Translations under genes and position numbers: made by a program
Notes under the pieces: generated by a model
The model's database searches: none
What the model saw: only the letters and a program-made list of their open reading frames with translations
Told to the model about the DNA's origin: nothing
DNA from: a virus
Reading direction: 5' to 3' (one strand)
IMG/VR virus record: IMGVR_UViG_3300032132_000007
Location: 1 to 63,153 of that record
Length of the DNA: 63,153 bases
Shown: one piece after another, positions 33,237 through 40,063 of the stretch
How positions within the stretch are numbered: position 1 is the first letter of the stretch
How the letters are laid out: every line of letters starts with the position of its first letter

Positions 33237-34000
33237 TGGAGAGTCGAAAACTGCCTGTGGAGATATTGAGTAGTGATGATTTCCGTGCGTTGTATGAGAA
33301 TTTGAGTTACACGAAGCAGGTGAGTCGTGGGAGGTTGGGTCCGGACAGGCGCTGGCAGTGGTTGTTGTTGCGTGGGCGCGCGTTGTTGTTCGTGCTGTGG
33401 GGGACTGGTGTTCGCGTGAGTGAGTTGTTGAATCTGACGTTGGACGACGTGAATCTGGCTGAGTGGCGGATTGTGGTTCGTCAGGGGAAGGGTGGTAAGT
33501 CTCGTGTGGTGTGTTTTGACCGTGAGACGCATGACGCGTTGAGTGCGTGGATTTATCTTCGGGACGGAGAGGATGGTGGGAACGCGTTGTTTCCGCGTTG
33601 TCCGGTTGGTGGTCCGTCTGAGGAGTGGGAGCGGAAAGAGGCACCGAACGGTCGGACGCTGCATATGTGGCTTTCGAAGCTGACGAAGCGGGCTGGTATC
33701 ACGAAGCGGGTGCATCCGCACTGTTTCCGGCACACCCATGCTCACCGTATGGATCAGCGTCGTGTTCCGATGAGTGTGATTCAGAAGCAGTTGGGTCACA
33801 GCAATTTGAGTACGACGAACACGTATTTGAGTCATGTGGACACGGATACGCAGGGTGAGTTCATGAAGCACGCTCCGGGTGTCCTTCCGGGGGCTGTGCC
33901 CCAACCTCTGACGGGTACCGAGCGAGAGACACCGAGTCCTCTGGGATTCGATGGTTGTGCCGACAGTCACCTGTGTGTGGTGGAGACGTACGGGTACTGA
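33236..34000 (+). CDS. Tyrosine recombinase (phage integrase), short form
   Basis: 254 residues from the second of two adjacent ATGs, five bases after GAGGAGG. The catalytic set is complete: Arg60 in GTGVRVSEL, Lys85 or Lys88 in GKGGKSR, His162 and Arg165 in HCFRH, His188 in LGHSNLSTT and Tyr197 in NTYLSH. Only about 40 residues precede the catalytic domain, so the usual SAM-like core-binding domain is short or missing. A Pro/Thr tail of about 45 residues follows the catalytic Tyr. It probably mediates integration or circular-form resolution. The flanking excisionase-like genes and inverted repeats support a site-specific recombination module. Confidence 0.92.
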   Translation: MESRKLPVEILSSDDFRALYENLSYTKQVSRGRLGPDRRWQWLLLRGRALLFVLWGTGVRVSELLNLTLDDVNLAEWRIVVRQGKGGKSRVVCFDRETHDALSAWIYLRDGEDGGNALFPRCPVGGPSEEWERKEAPNGRTLHMWLSKLTKRAGITKRVHPHCFRHTHAHRMDQRRVPMSVIQKQLGHSNLSTTNTYLSHVDTDTQGEFMKHAPGVLPGAVPQPLTGTERETPSPLGFDGCADSHLCVVETYGY

Positions 34001-34006
34001 GTCTCC

Positions 34007-34057
34007 GAAGGCGCCCAAGATGCCCACACACGGGTACGGGGCGCCTTGGGCGCCTTC
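34007..34057. repeat. 13-bp perfect inverted repeat after integrase
   Basis: GAAGGCGCCCAAG (34007-34019) and its exact complement CTTGGGCGCCTTC (34045-34057), separated by 25 bases, beginning six bases past the integrase stop. No U-tract follows, so a recombination or protein-binding role is as likely as termination. Confidence 0.8.
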
Positions 34058-34119
34058 GGGCGCCTTCGGGCGCGGGAAATACGTCCGGGGAGAGCTGACT
34101 GGTGGCATATCCAGGCCGG

Positions 34120-34144
34120 AATATCCAGGTGGCTCCTGGATATT
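34120..34144. repeat. 10-bp perfect inverted repeat AATATCCAGG
   Basis: AATATCCAGG (34120-34129) and CCTGGATATT (34135-34144) around a five-base loop. An extra direct copy of ATATCCAGG is at 34107-34115. Confidence 0.8.
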
Positions 34145-34314
34145 GAAATGCGTGCGAATTCAAAAACGTACTGTGGCATTGCAGATCGTGCGGTTTCGCA
34201 CCGCGAGTTCTTTAGAACTTCGGATTCGAACATCTAACTCAATGGGCTTACATCATTGTCCGTTCCAACGCAGCCGATTGAGAGCTGCCTCAGTATGGAC
34301 AGGAGGATGTGAGT

Positions 34315-34506
34315 ATGTCGAAGCGGAAAATGAATCCACTGATGGTGACGTACGACGAAGCTGGGGAAATGCTGGGAGTGTGCTCCCGTGTTGTCTGGCA
34401 ACTGGTGAAGGATGGGCGATTGACTGCGGTCCAGATTGGTCGATCTGTTCGGATCCCTGTTGCCGAGCTGGAACGATTTATGGCTGACCACACTCGCCAC
34501 CCATAG
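34315..34506 (+). CDS. Excisionase-like helix-turn-helix protein 1
   Basis: 63 residues from the ATG eight bases after AGGAGG. MVTYDEAGEMLGVCSRVVWQLVKDGRLTAVQIG is the MerR/excisionase winged-helix pattern (helix-turn-helix, then a G-R/K-L wing), ending RSVRIPVAELERFM. Such proteins act as recombination directionality factors or small repressors. A paralogue lies at 34708. The GTTACCG repeats between them are candidate binding sites. Confidence 0.82.
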   Translation: MSKRKMNPLMVTYDEAGEMLGVCSRVVWQLVKDGRLTAVQIGRSVRIPVAELERFMADHTRHP

Positions 34507-34519
34507 ACCAAAAAACGGA

Positions 34520-34603
34520 GTTACCGGTCAGTTACCGCACTTCGGGTGGGATGCGGTGTTTTCCAAAGGTTCTGGGTGGTTTTGGTTACCGCTGCGGTTA
34601 CCG
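34520..34603. repeat. Four GTTACCG repeats between the two HTH genes
   Basis: GTTACCG starts at 34520, 34531, 34585 and 34597, giving two pairs spaced 11-12 bases apart, about one helical turn. Each pair is followed within about 15 bases by GCACTTCG. This is the layout expected for operators bound by a dimeric or cooperative winged-helix protein. Confidence 0.65.
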
Positions 34604-34707
34604 GTAGCTCGCACTTCGAGTTCCCCCCGATACACACTCATGTGTCAGTGGTGCGGCGAGGCGAAGAGTCTCACACCCCTGTACATTCACGTAATCGGGG
34701 GAGTGCA

Positions 34708-34899
34708 ATGGAGTCCAACAGACTGGTGACTTACAGGGATGCGACGGAGATGTTGAGTGTCTGCACTCGGACGGTCAGGAAATTGGTGGAGACAGGTAAG
34801 CTGCGTCGCGTGAAAATTGGTTCGGCGGTGCGTATACCGCTGCGGGACATCGAGAAATACATCGAGGGAGGTGGCGATGTACCAGCAGTGGAAAGATGA
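34708..34899 (+). CDS. Excisionase-like helix-turn-helix protein 2
   Basis: 63 residues, ATG four bases after GGGGGAG. Aligns along its length with the 34315 protein: LVTYRDATEMLSVCTRTVRKLVETGKLRRVKIG and SAVRIPLRDIEKYI. Identical length and spacing point to a gene duplication, with diverged recognition helices. Its end overlaps the methyltransferase start. Confidence 0.82.
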   Translation: MESNRLVTYRDATEMLSVCTRTVRKLVETGKLRRVKIGSAVRIPLRDIEKYIEGGGDVPAVER

Positions 34900-35833
34900 G
34901 TCGGGGGATTCGAATTCGGCGGGGAAGTGGCAGGCTCTGCGTCTCGACCGGTTCGAGATGAAGGGGGCACGCGTACTCGATATCGGGTGCAATGCGGGGT
35001 ATTTCGCGGGGAAGTGCCTGCAAACTGGTGCGGAGACCGTGGTCGGGATCGACAAGGATCCGGAGATGATCACGTTGGCACGCGCGAGGTATCCAGGTGC
35101 CGAGTTCGTGTGCGAGGACTGGGGCTGGCCCTTTCCGGACGAGCATAAGTTCGATTTGGTCCTGTTCCTGTCGGCGCTGCATTACGCACACTACCCGGCA
35201 GGTGTGCAGGATGTCCTGTCTGCCTGTTGGGAGTCCCTATCAGAAGACGGGATGCTTGTGCTGGAGTGTGGTGCGATCCGGGAACCTGGCCTGTTCGCTC
35301 AGGATGTGACGCGTGATGACGGTTCGACCGTGCCGATGATGTCGGTCGGGGAGCTGTCTCGTATGCTGAGTCAGACGGGGTTCACACTGCGTAACCGTGG
35401 CAAGTCAGTCAAGCAGAAAGGTGACCCGATCGAGAGGTACGTGTACCACTGCCACAAGATTATCAGGACGCTGGTGGTGGTGTCTGGTGAGAGTTTCGCT
35501 GGGAAGACGCAGTTGTGCCGCGACCTGAAAGTCCCGACGTTTGAGTGGGATCAGTTCGTGCTGCGGTCTTCGAAACTGGCGCGGGGTGTGTCGGAAGACT
35601 GTCTGCTCGATTACAGATGGGCCGAGGCGGTTACGAGCGTCGACCTGTCTGGTTTCTACAGCACGATCCGCGACACTCCCGAGCTGTACAGCGAGATGAT
35701 TTTTGCGGGATTCCAATCGCTACCCGACGTACCAGTGGTGGTGGTGGATGCGATCGACACGGTCGCAGAGGGTCTGATCGCACGCGCGGACGCGTGCGGG
35801 TGGAGAGTCTGGGAGGCTACCAAGTGCAACTGA
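34877..35833 (+). CDS. SAM-dependent methyltransferase fused to P-loop domain
   Basis: 318 residues, ATG after GGGAGGTGGCG. Residues 15-195 are a class I methyltransferase: motif I VLDIGCNAG (33-41), acidic Asp59 after beta-2 (VVGIDKD), then DLVLFLSALHYAHY. Residues 197-318 carry a Walker A GESFAGKT (204-211) after the strand LVVVSG, then a kinase-like body (DQFVLRSSKL, VPVVVVDAID). So a methyltransferase joined to a small P-loop NTPase or kinase. Substrate unknown: DNA, RNA, nucleotide or small molecule are all possible. I know of no named family with exactly this fusion. Confidence 0.82.
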   Translation: MYQQWKDESGDSNSAGKWQALRLDRFEMKGARVLDIGCNAGYFAGKCLQTGAETVVGIDKDPEMITLARARYPGAEFVCEDWGWPFPDEHKFDLVLFLSALHYAHYPAGVQDVLSACWESLSEDGMLVLECGAIREPGLFAQDVTRDDGSTVPMMSVGELSRMLSQTGFTLRNRGKSVKQKGDPIERYVYHCHKIIRTLVVVSGESFAGKTQLCRDLKVPTFEWDQFVLRSSKLARGVSEDCLLDYRWAEAVTSVDLSGFYSTIRDTPELYSEMIFAGFQSLPDVPVVVVDAIDTVAEGLIARADACGWRVWEATKCN

Positions 35834-36234
35834 ACGATACAGAGAGGGCTGTCCTTCTTCGCCTGAGCTACGGGCTGGCTCCAGTCCGGGATTCCAGGGA
35901 GTTCCAGCCCGTAGCGAATGGCGTGATCTCGTTCCGGCAGCTGAGGGAAGAGGTGTATCAACACCTGAACTACAAGGATCTGCGGCGGCTGATTTCTGCT
36001 GGTCTGATCCGGGACGTGCGTCTGCTGCCTATCGAGACGGACGCTGGTGTTGCCCCGAGCCGGGTGATCCTCGGGTCCGGGCGCGCGTTCTACGAGGTTC
36101 GGGAAAGCCCGTGGTACTTTGGGTTGACTTTGGCCGGTAAGAGGGAACTCTCGGTTGATCCGCCTGTCGTCGAAGAGAAGCCTCCGAACGCCGCTCCCTG
36201 GAACCCGCTGGACGCCCAGGAACTCTACGGATGA
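35824..36234 (+). CDS. Winged-helix-like hypothetical protein
   Basis: 136 residues; GTG start seven bases after GGGAGG, overlapping the methyltransferase by ten bases. N-terminal helices and a YKDLRRLISAGLIRDVRLLP segment resemble a winged helix. C-terminal SPWYFGLTLAGKREL then a Pro-rich tail. Possible DNA-binding protein. Family not recognised. Confidence 0.6.
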   Translation: MQLNDTERAVLLRLSYGLAPVRDSREFQPVANGVISFRQLREEVYQHLNYKDLRRLISAGLIRDVRLLPIETDAGVAPSRVILGSGRAFYEVRESPWYFGLTLAGKRELSVDPPVVEEKPPNAAPWNPLDAQELYG

Positions 36235-36474
36235 CGTGGTCGATGCCGACCCGACCACTGCGGTTTTTATCGTTCTTGGAAGATCTTATTTTTTTTCGCT
36301 TTACAAACTGAAAATCCGTGCTCTCATAAGTGCTCTCCCAGTGAGCCTGGGAGATAAGCCGGAACGCCGTTCCTCACAGCGGTGTTCAGAGTGCGGTGAG
36401 GCGAGTGAGGTGAGTTTCACGCCTGCGAGCGGGGCAGTTCCGAGGCAGGTCTGGGTGTGATTCCTACGGGATCC
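36235..36474. other. Intergenic region with T-tracts and hairpin
   Basis: Contains a weak stem TCTTGGAAGA before an eight-T run near 36288, and the inverted repeat CTCCCAG-TGAG-CCTGGGAG at about 36334-36352. These may end the upstream transcript. A 26-codon frame (36231-36311) overlapping the preceding stop is probably fortuitous. Promoters for the DNA-metabolism operon are expected here. Confidence 0.4.
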
Positions 36475-36633
36475 GTGTGGAAAGTGGAGACGATAATCGC
36501 CGTGGCAGCGTTTTTGATAACGCTAATCGACCATACTGTTCGGCTCCGTCACTGGATATCCAGGGTGGTGAGGCAGCAGGAGGGAGAGGCCCGAGGGAAG
36601 GTTGCGCATCCATCACTCAAGGAGGGGGTATGA
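36475..36633 (+). CDS. Small membrane protein before RuvC-like gene
   Basis: About 52 residues with GTG start (alternatives GTG at 36457 or 36484). A hydrophobic segment (VETIIAVAAFLITLID) is followed by a basic tail (HTVRLRHWISRVVRQQ). Its TGA overlaps the RuvC-like ATG as TATGA, the same coupling seen across this genome. Start is uncertain. Function unknown. Confidence 0.5.
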   Translation: MWKVETIIAVAAFLITLIDHTVRLRHWISRVVRQQEGEARGKVAHPSLKEGV

Positions 36634-37097
36634 GAATAATCGCGATCGACACAGCGACGAAGACGGGGTGGGCGACGATCGACGGGGGTCGAGTCGTGGA
36701 AAGCGGTGTGCAGGATTTCACACGCCGACGAGGTGAGTCGACGGGGATGCTCTTTCTGAAATTCCGAAAGTGGCTTACTGAACTGGTCGAAGCGTTTCCG
36801 CCAGACGTTGTTGTCTACGAACAATCTCACCACAGGGGTGGTGCCGCGACTGAAATCGGTGTGAACCTCACTGGTCGAGTCCAAGAGATTGCCACCGAAA
36901 ACGGCCTGGAGTACGCATCCGTGCATACGTCAAGCCTCAAGAAGTGGGTCACAGGGTCCGGCACAGCGAGTAAAGCGGACATGATTGAGGCAGCGAAGGA
37001 AGTGCTTGGTCGTGACCCGATCGACGACAATGAAGCAGATGCCGTTCATATTGGCATGTGGGCGACTTCAAACTACGACGCCAAATCCACTTGGTAA
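36630..37097 (+). CDS. ruvC-like: RuvC-like Holliday junction resolvase
   Basis: 155 residues, ATG after GGAGGGGGT. RNase H-fold acidic residues: Asp7 in IIAIDTATKTGWA, Glu64 in VVVYEQSHHRGGAA, and Asp132/Asp133/Asp137 in IDDNEADAVHIG. The HRGxxA element after the second acidic residue is typical of RuvC-like phage resolvases. It resolves branched DNA before packaging or during recombination. Partners with the RecE-like nuclease a few genes downstream. Confidence 0.88.
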   Translation: MRIIAIDTATKTGWATIDGGRVVESGVQDFTRRRGESTGMLFLKFRKWLTELVEAFPPDVVVYEQSHHRGGAATEIGVNLTGRVQEIATENGLEYASVHTSSLKKWVTGSGTASKADMIEAAKEVLGRDPIDDNEADAVHIGMWATSNYDAKSTW

Positions 37098-37100
37098 GCA

Positions 37101-37138
37101 AAAGAAAACCCACCCGGATGTATGGAAATCCGAGTGGG
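37101..37138 (-). terminator. Hairpin with U-tract oriented leftward
   Basis: CCCACCCGGAT (37109-37119) pairs with ATCCGAGTGGG (37128-37138) with one mismatch. The T-rich flank (TTTTCTTT) is on the minus strand, opposite to the direction of the surrounding genes. The stem resembles the hairpins at 23501 and 23883. Confidence 0.55.
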
Positions 37139-37251
37139 CGAAACCGAAACCACGAGGCGAGATTACTCGACAAAATCTTCCCCGTACTCACAGGCTATGC
37201 CGAATCGCGAATTGTGGCAAGCCCAAGGGTATGGTACAGGGGTACCGAAGA

Positions 37252-37566
37252 ATGACGCACCCGCGTGAATCGTTCTGTGACCAAAGTGCATACGAGATGC
37301 TCCGCAGAAATGCTGCCAGTATGCAGGATGTCTACAACCAGCTCTGCGACGAGCTGAAGACTCGTGACGCGTGCCCAGGCGAGGTGAGCCTGCTCGCCGA
37401 TCTCGACAGCGCTGTATGGTCGACCACGCGCTGCTGCCGCCGAATAGAGACTCACGCGAGCGAGCAACTGCAATACGGAAAAGACAAACACCCACAGCGG
37501 TATTCCAGCGAAGAGGACTACCCGGAACACACCGCCGAGTCACGGATTGACTCCACGCAGGCATGA
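37252..37566 (+). CDS. Hypothetical helical protein
   Basis: 104 residues from MTHPRESFCDQ; the ribosome site is weak, and the frame is open upstream, so the start is uncertain. Helical body (AYEMLRRNAASMQDVYNQLCDELKTRD) with five cysteines and a polar tail. No recognised family. Located between the RuvC-like and zinc-ribbon genes in the same direction. Confidence 0.5.
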   Translation: MTHPRESFCDQSAYEMLRRNAASMQDVYNQLCDELKTRDACPGEVSLLADLDSAVWSTTRCCRRIETHASEQLQYGKDKHPQRYSSEEDYPEHTAESRIDSTQA

Positions 37567-37603
37567 TGCCTGGGCGGTCATCTTTTTCAGGGAGGGGTTT
37601 AGT

Positions 37604-37867
37604 ATGAGTGTGCCAGTTTGTTGTAGTTGCAAAAACGCTATGCGGTGCGAGCGCAACGGAGTTTATATCCACGACGAGGAGCACAACGGAGTGCCGGTCA
37701 GGTATTACTGCGGAGACCGTTACGAATGCCCGTGGTGTGGTGTACAGGTGATTACTGGATACAGAGGTTCGTTTGAGTCACGCGAGGTGCTTCCCTCGAT
37801 GGGTTTTGGGCACGGGAGTCCACAGCCGGAATTCAAGAGTCACGACAATCTAACACAGGATGGATAG
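37604..37867 (+). CDS. Small zinc-ribbon protein
   Basis: 87 residues, ATG after GGGAGGGG. CCSCKNAMRC near residues 5-14 and CPWCGV near 44 with an intervening YYCGDRYECPWC give a CxxC-CxxC ribbon. The rest is polar. Possibly nucleic-acid or protein binding. Directly upstream of csrA. Confidence 0.65.
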   Translation: MSVPVCCSCKNAMRCERNGVYIHDEEHNGVPVRYYCGDRYECPWCGVQVITGYRGSFESREVLPSMGFGHGSPQPEFKSHDNLTQDG

Positions 37868-37869
37868 AT

Positions 37870-38049
37870 ATGCTGGTACTCGGTCGTGAGGTTGGCGAGT
37901 CAATAATCCTGCACACACAGGACGGGGAAATAACAATTCTGGTTGTGCGTGTGAAAGATCAGGCGGTTCGCATAGGTGTTGACGCACCAAAGAATGTGAA
38001 CATTCGGCGAGGTGAAATTGAAATAGTGAAACGGGAGGCTGGTAAATGA
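37870..38049 (+). CDS. csrA: CsrA-family RNA-binding translational regulator
   Basis: 59 residues, ATG after an AGGA site. Begins MLVLGREVGESI, continues ITILVVRVKDQAVRIGVDAPKNVNI and RRGEIEIV, the full five-strand CsrA pattern. Leu4 and Arg6 and the second RNA-contact Arg47 (aligned with Arg44 of E. coli CsrA) are present. CsrA dimers bind GGA motifs in mRNA leaders and block translation or stabilise transcripts. Carried by the phage it could reset host carbon flow or control phage leaders. Its stop overlaps the next ATG (ATGA). Confidence 0.93.
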   Translation: MLVLGREVGESIILHTQDGEITILVVRVKDQAVRIGVDAPKNVNIRRGEIEIVKREAGK

Positions 38050-38435
38050 CTGTAGTTACAGCAGACTCGGCGGCGGAAGTGCTTCACGACTATGCCAATT
38101 TGCGGTGTCTCCAACGTCGAGTCGAGGATCGGATCGAAGATCTGTGCGAGCGTTTTGATGATGAGTATTATTATGGAGTGGTTCTTGTTCATGACTCGGA
38201 GGAGTGGGGCACACGTAATCTAAAAGTACGCGTTGCCGAACTGGAGCGCCAGACTCCGGTTGTGGTCTGCGACACAGTCGTAGAAGGCATCGAGTATGTT
38301 GTGTGGTACTGCCTGCGGAACAGTGCCTGGTACTCAGCGCCACTGGAGAGTGTCGAAGTGTACCCTTCACTGGGTGTGGTGCAGGTGGATCCGGAATGTT
38401 GTCCGTTGCGACTGACGGAAGTGGGAGAGGTTTAA
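38046..38435 (+). CDS. Hypothetical protein coupled to csrA
   Basis: 129 residues overlapping csrA by four bases. Helical N terminus (LHDYANLRCLQRRVEDRIEDLCERF) then beta-rich C-terminal half (YYYGVVLVHDSEEW, VVEGIEYVVWYCLRN). No recognised family. Coupled to the RecE-like gene by a TAATG overlap. Confidence 0.65.
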   Translation: MTVVTADSAAEVLHDYANLRCLQRRVEDRIEDLCERFDDEYYYGVVLVHDSEEWGTRNLKVRVAELERQTPVVVCDTVVEGIEYVVWYCLRNSAWYSAPLESVEVYPSLGVVQVDPECCPLRLTEVGEV

Positions 38436-39421
38436 TGTTGAATGAAATAACCGAGGGGATGCCGTGGCTGGAATACTGTGACTTGGGGTCGGACCTGTCG
38501 CCCGAGGCACGTCCGGTCAACCAGAGCGCTCTGAAAAAGATAGACGTGAACCCCAGAGCGATGTTGTCGTACCTGCAAGGATCGCTGCGGGTTGACAGTC
38601 CGGCCCTGCAGTTTGGTCGCGATTGCCACACAGCGCTGCTTGAACCGGACAAGTTTGACCGGCACTATCGTGTTGCTGGGCAATGTGAGGCGACAAAGAA
38701 GGACGGCGATCAGTGCTCGAAGACTGGTCGCTTTCATGACGGTTCGCGGTGGCTGTGTGGCACGCACGGTGACGGGTATCCCGAGCCGGAAAATGTGATG
38801 AAGCACGAGACCTACCAGCAGATTCAAATGATTCGGGAGAAGTTCGAAATACACCCGGCAGCGCACCATTTGGTTGGCGGTAAAAAAGAGGTCGTGATCC
38901 AGGCAGAGATTCGGGGAGTCAGTTGCAAGGGTCGGATCGACATGCTGTCAGAAGACCTGACAGTGATTACCGATTTGAAAACGTGCGGTCCTCTGACCAC
39001 CACTGCCGACGAGATGGAGAAGGCTGTCGAGCGGTATGGGTATCACCAGCAGCTTGGGTTCTACCAGCTGTTGGTTGAGGCAGTCACGGGCGAACTCCCG
39101 GAGTGCCGGATCGTGTTCGTTGAGAAAAAAACTCCGTACGGGATCAATGCTCGCAGAATCAACAGTCGTCTACTCGCAATCGGTCGCGCGGACTGTGTGC
39201 GGTGGCTGCAGCGATTCAGGAAATGTCGAGAGTCGGGACAGTGGCCTGACTGTTACCCGGAGAGTGTGGACTTTGATGGTGGTGGGCTGAAATCAATAAC
39301 TGGTCGCGAGTGGCTCCATGAGGCTTACAGCGACAGCGAGCTGGAGCAGGTTGGTTGGGACGGGGAAGACCGCCCGGACATGGTGGTCTGGAATGACATG
39401 GAGGAAAACAATGAGCAGTAA
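38435..39421 (+). CDS. RecE-like PD-(D/E)XK exonuclease with zinc insertion
   Basis: 328 residues. N-terminal RPVNQSALKKIDVNPRAML matches exonuclease VIII-type proteins. The PD-(D/E)XK core is GRIDML (Asp169) and ITDLKT (Asp180-x-Lys182), with the family's C-terminal YHQQLGFYQ (Gln209). An insertion at 84-111 carries Cys84, Cys94, Cys108 and His111, likely a zinc site, which the standard enzyme lacks. It should degrade one strand from double-strand ends for recombination. No RecT/Beta-type annealing protein is obvious; the next gene may fill that place. Confidence 0.82.
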   Translation: MLNEITEGMPWLEYCDLGSDLSPEARPVNQSALKKIDVNPRAMLSYLQGSLRVDSPALQFGRDCHTALLEPDKFDRHYRVAGQCEATKKDGDQCSKTGRFHDGSRWLCGTHGDGYPEPENVMKHETYQQIQMIREKFEIHPAAHHLVGGKKEVVIQAEIRGVSCKGRIDMLSEDLTVITDLKTCGPLTTTADEMEKAVERYGYHQQLGFYQLLVEAVTGELPECRIVFVEKKTPYGINARRINSRLLAIGRADCVRWLQRFRKCRESGQWPDCYPESVDFDGGGLKSITGREWLHEAYSDSELEQVGWDGEDRPDMVVWNDMEENNEQ

Positions 39422-40046
39422 AGCAATGCGGGACCGGTACGAAGGTCAGTTTCTGGAGGGCGCGGATCTGATGGCGAAGGACGCGTTTGCTCTGAAGATC
39501 GTGTCCGTGGCTGATCCGGGGACAATACGTGATTCAAGGAAAAAGGTAATCGAAGAGGCGGTCATTGAGTTCGCGAAGGCGAAAAAGAAGTTGGTGCTGG
39601 GAAAAACCAACTATCGGATCCTGGTGTCGCTATTCGGCACGGACGAAACGCTCTGGATCGGTAAGACGGTACAACTGCAGTGTCGATTCCTTGACTGTTT
39701 CGGCGAGCTGGATGTTCCATGTGTGCGGATCGTTCCCCCTCATGGAACGCCGATTCCAAAAGGCGCTCGTGATTACATGGGGACGTTCCAGCCGCAACAT
39801 GGCCCGAAGGTGACACGCGGTGCCGCATTGGAACCGGCGAAGAAACGCAGTCCAAAGAAAGAGAAACCGAAGGAAGATCCGCCTGAAGAACTCAGCGCGT
39901 ACGAGTTTGCGATGGGTCTGATTTCCGAAGCACCGGATCGTGATGCGCTGGATCAGATTATGAGTGAGCTGGAAGTCGAACCGTGGAGTGAGGACGAGCG
40001 GGTAGGCTTGCAGCGACAATTCACTGAACGGTGTGAACGCAAGTAG
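39411..40046 (+). CDS. Phage protein of the recombination module, unknown function
   Basis: 211 residues, ATG after GGAGGAAAACA, overlapping the nuclease gene by 11 bases. Pattern AKDAFALKIVSVADPGT, KKLVLGKTNYRILVSLFG, TLWIGKTVQLQC and VPCVRIVPP matches a widespread phage family found beside recombination genes, perhaps an OB-like single-strand binding fold. The C-terminal half is Lys/Pro-rich then acidic, as in SSB tails. A single-strand DNA-binding partner of the nuclease is a reasonable inference. Confidence 0.7.
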   Translation: MSSKAMRDRYEGQFLEGADLMAKDAFALKIVSVADPGTIRDSRKKVIEEAVIEFAKAKKKLVLGKTNYRILVSLFGTDETLWIGKTVQLQCRFLDCFGELDVPCVRIVPPHGTPIPKGARDYMGTFQPQHGPKVTRGAALEPAKKRSPKKEKPKEDPPEELSAYEFAMGLISEAPDRDALDQIMSELEVEPWSEDERVGLQRQFTERCERK

Positions 40047-40063
40047 TGTCAGGGGGATAGGTA

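Larger units (their letters stand above)
34001..34314. other. Intergenic region with inverted repeats; attachment-site candidate
   Basis: GAAGGCGCCCAAG (34007-34019) and CTTGGGCGCCTTC (34045-34057) are perfect inverted copies. CGCCTTCGGG is repeated in tandem at 34051 and 34061. Three copies of ATATCCAGG follow: two direct (34107, 34121) and one inverted (34135), the last two forming a ten-pair hairpin with a TGGCT loop. A further palindrome AGTTCTTTAGAACT lies near 34205. There is no convincing gene. Position between integrase and excisionase-like gene makes this the best place for attP or excisionase sites. Confidence 0.55.

Noticed and set aside
32919-33644. Minus-strand open frame of 241 codons
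   Set aside because: Same cause as the previous entry; low-complexity Ser/Thr/His product and no ribosome site.
33197-34108. Minus-strand open frame of 303 codons opposite the integrase
   Set aside because: It is antisense to a protein with a full set of recombinase residues. Its His/Thr/Arg/Gln-rich product reflects the G/T bias of the coding strand.
34190-34245. tRNA gene or tRNA 3' end as attachment core
   Set aside because: The minus strand contains GTTCGAATCC, like a T-arm, but the flanks do not pair into a T-stem and no acceptor or anticodon arm can be drawn.
36155-36460. Plus-strand open frame of 101 codons
   Set aside because: Overlaps the 3' end of a better-supported gene by 80 bases and lacks a ribosome site; the CxxC near its end looks accidental.
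37118-37255. 45-codon frame ending with ATGA overlap before 37252
   Set aside because: No ribosome site, starts inside a hairpin, and the protein has no recognisable pattern. Kept out of the gene list.
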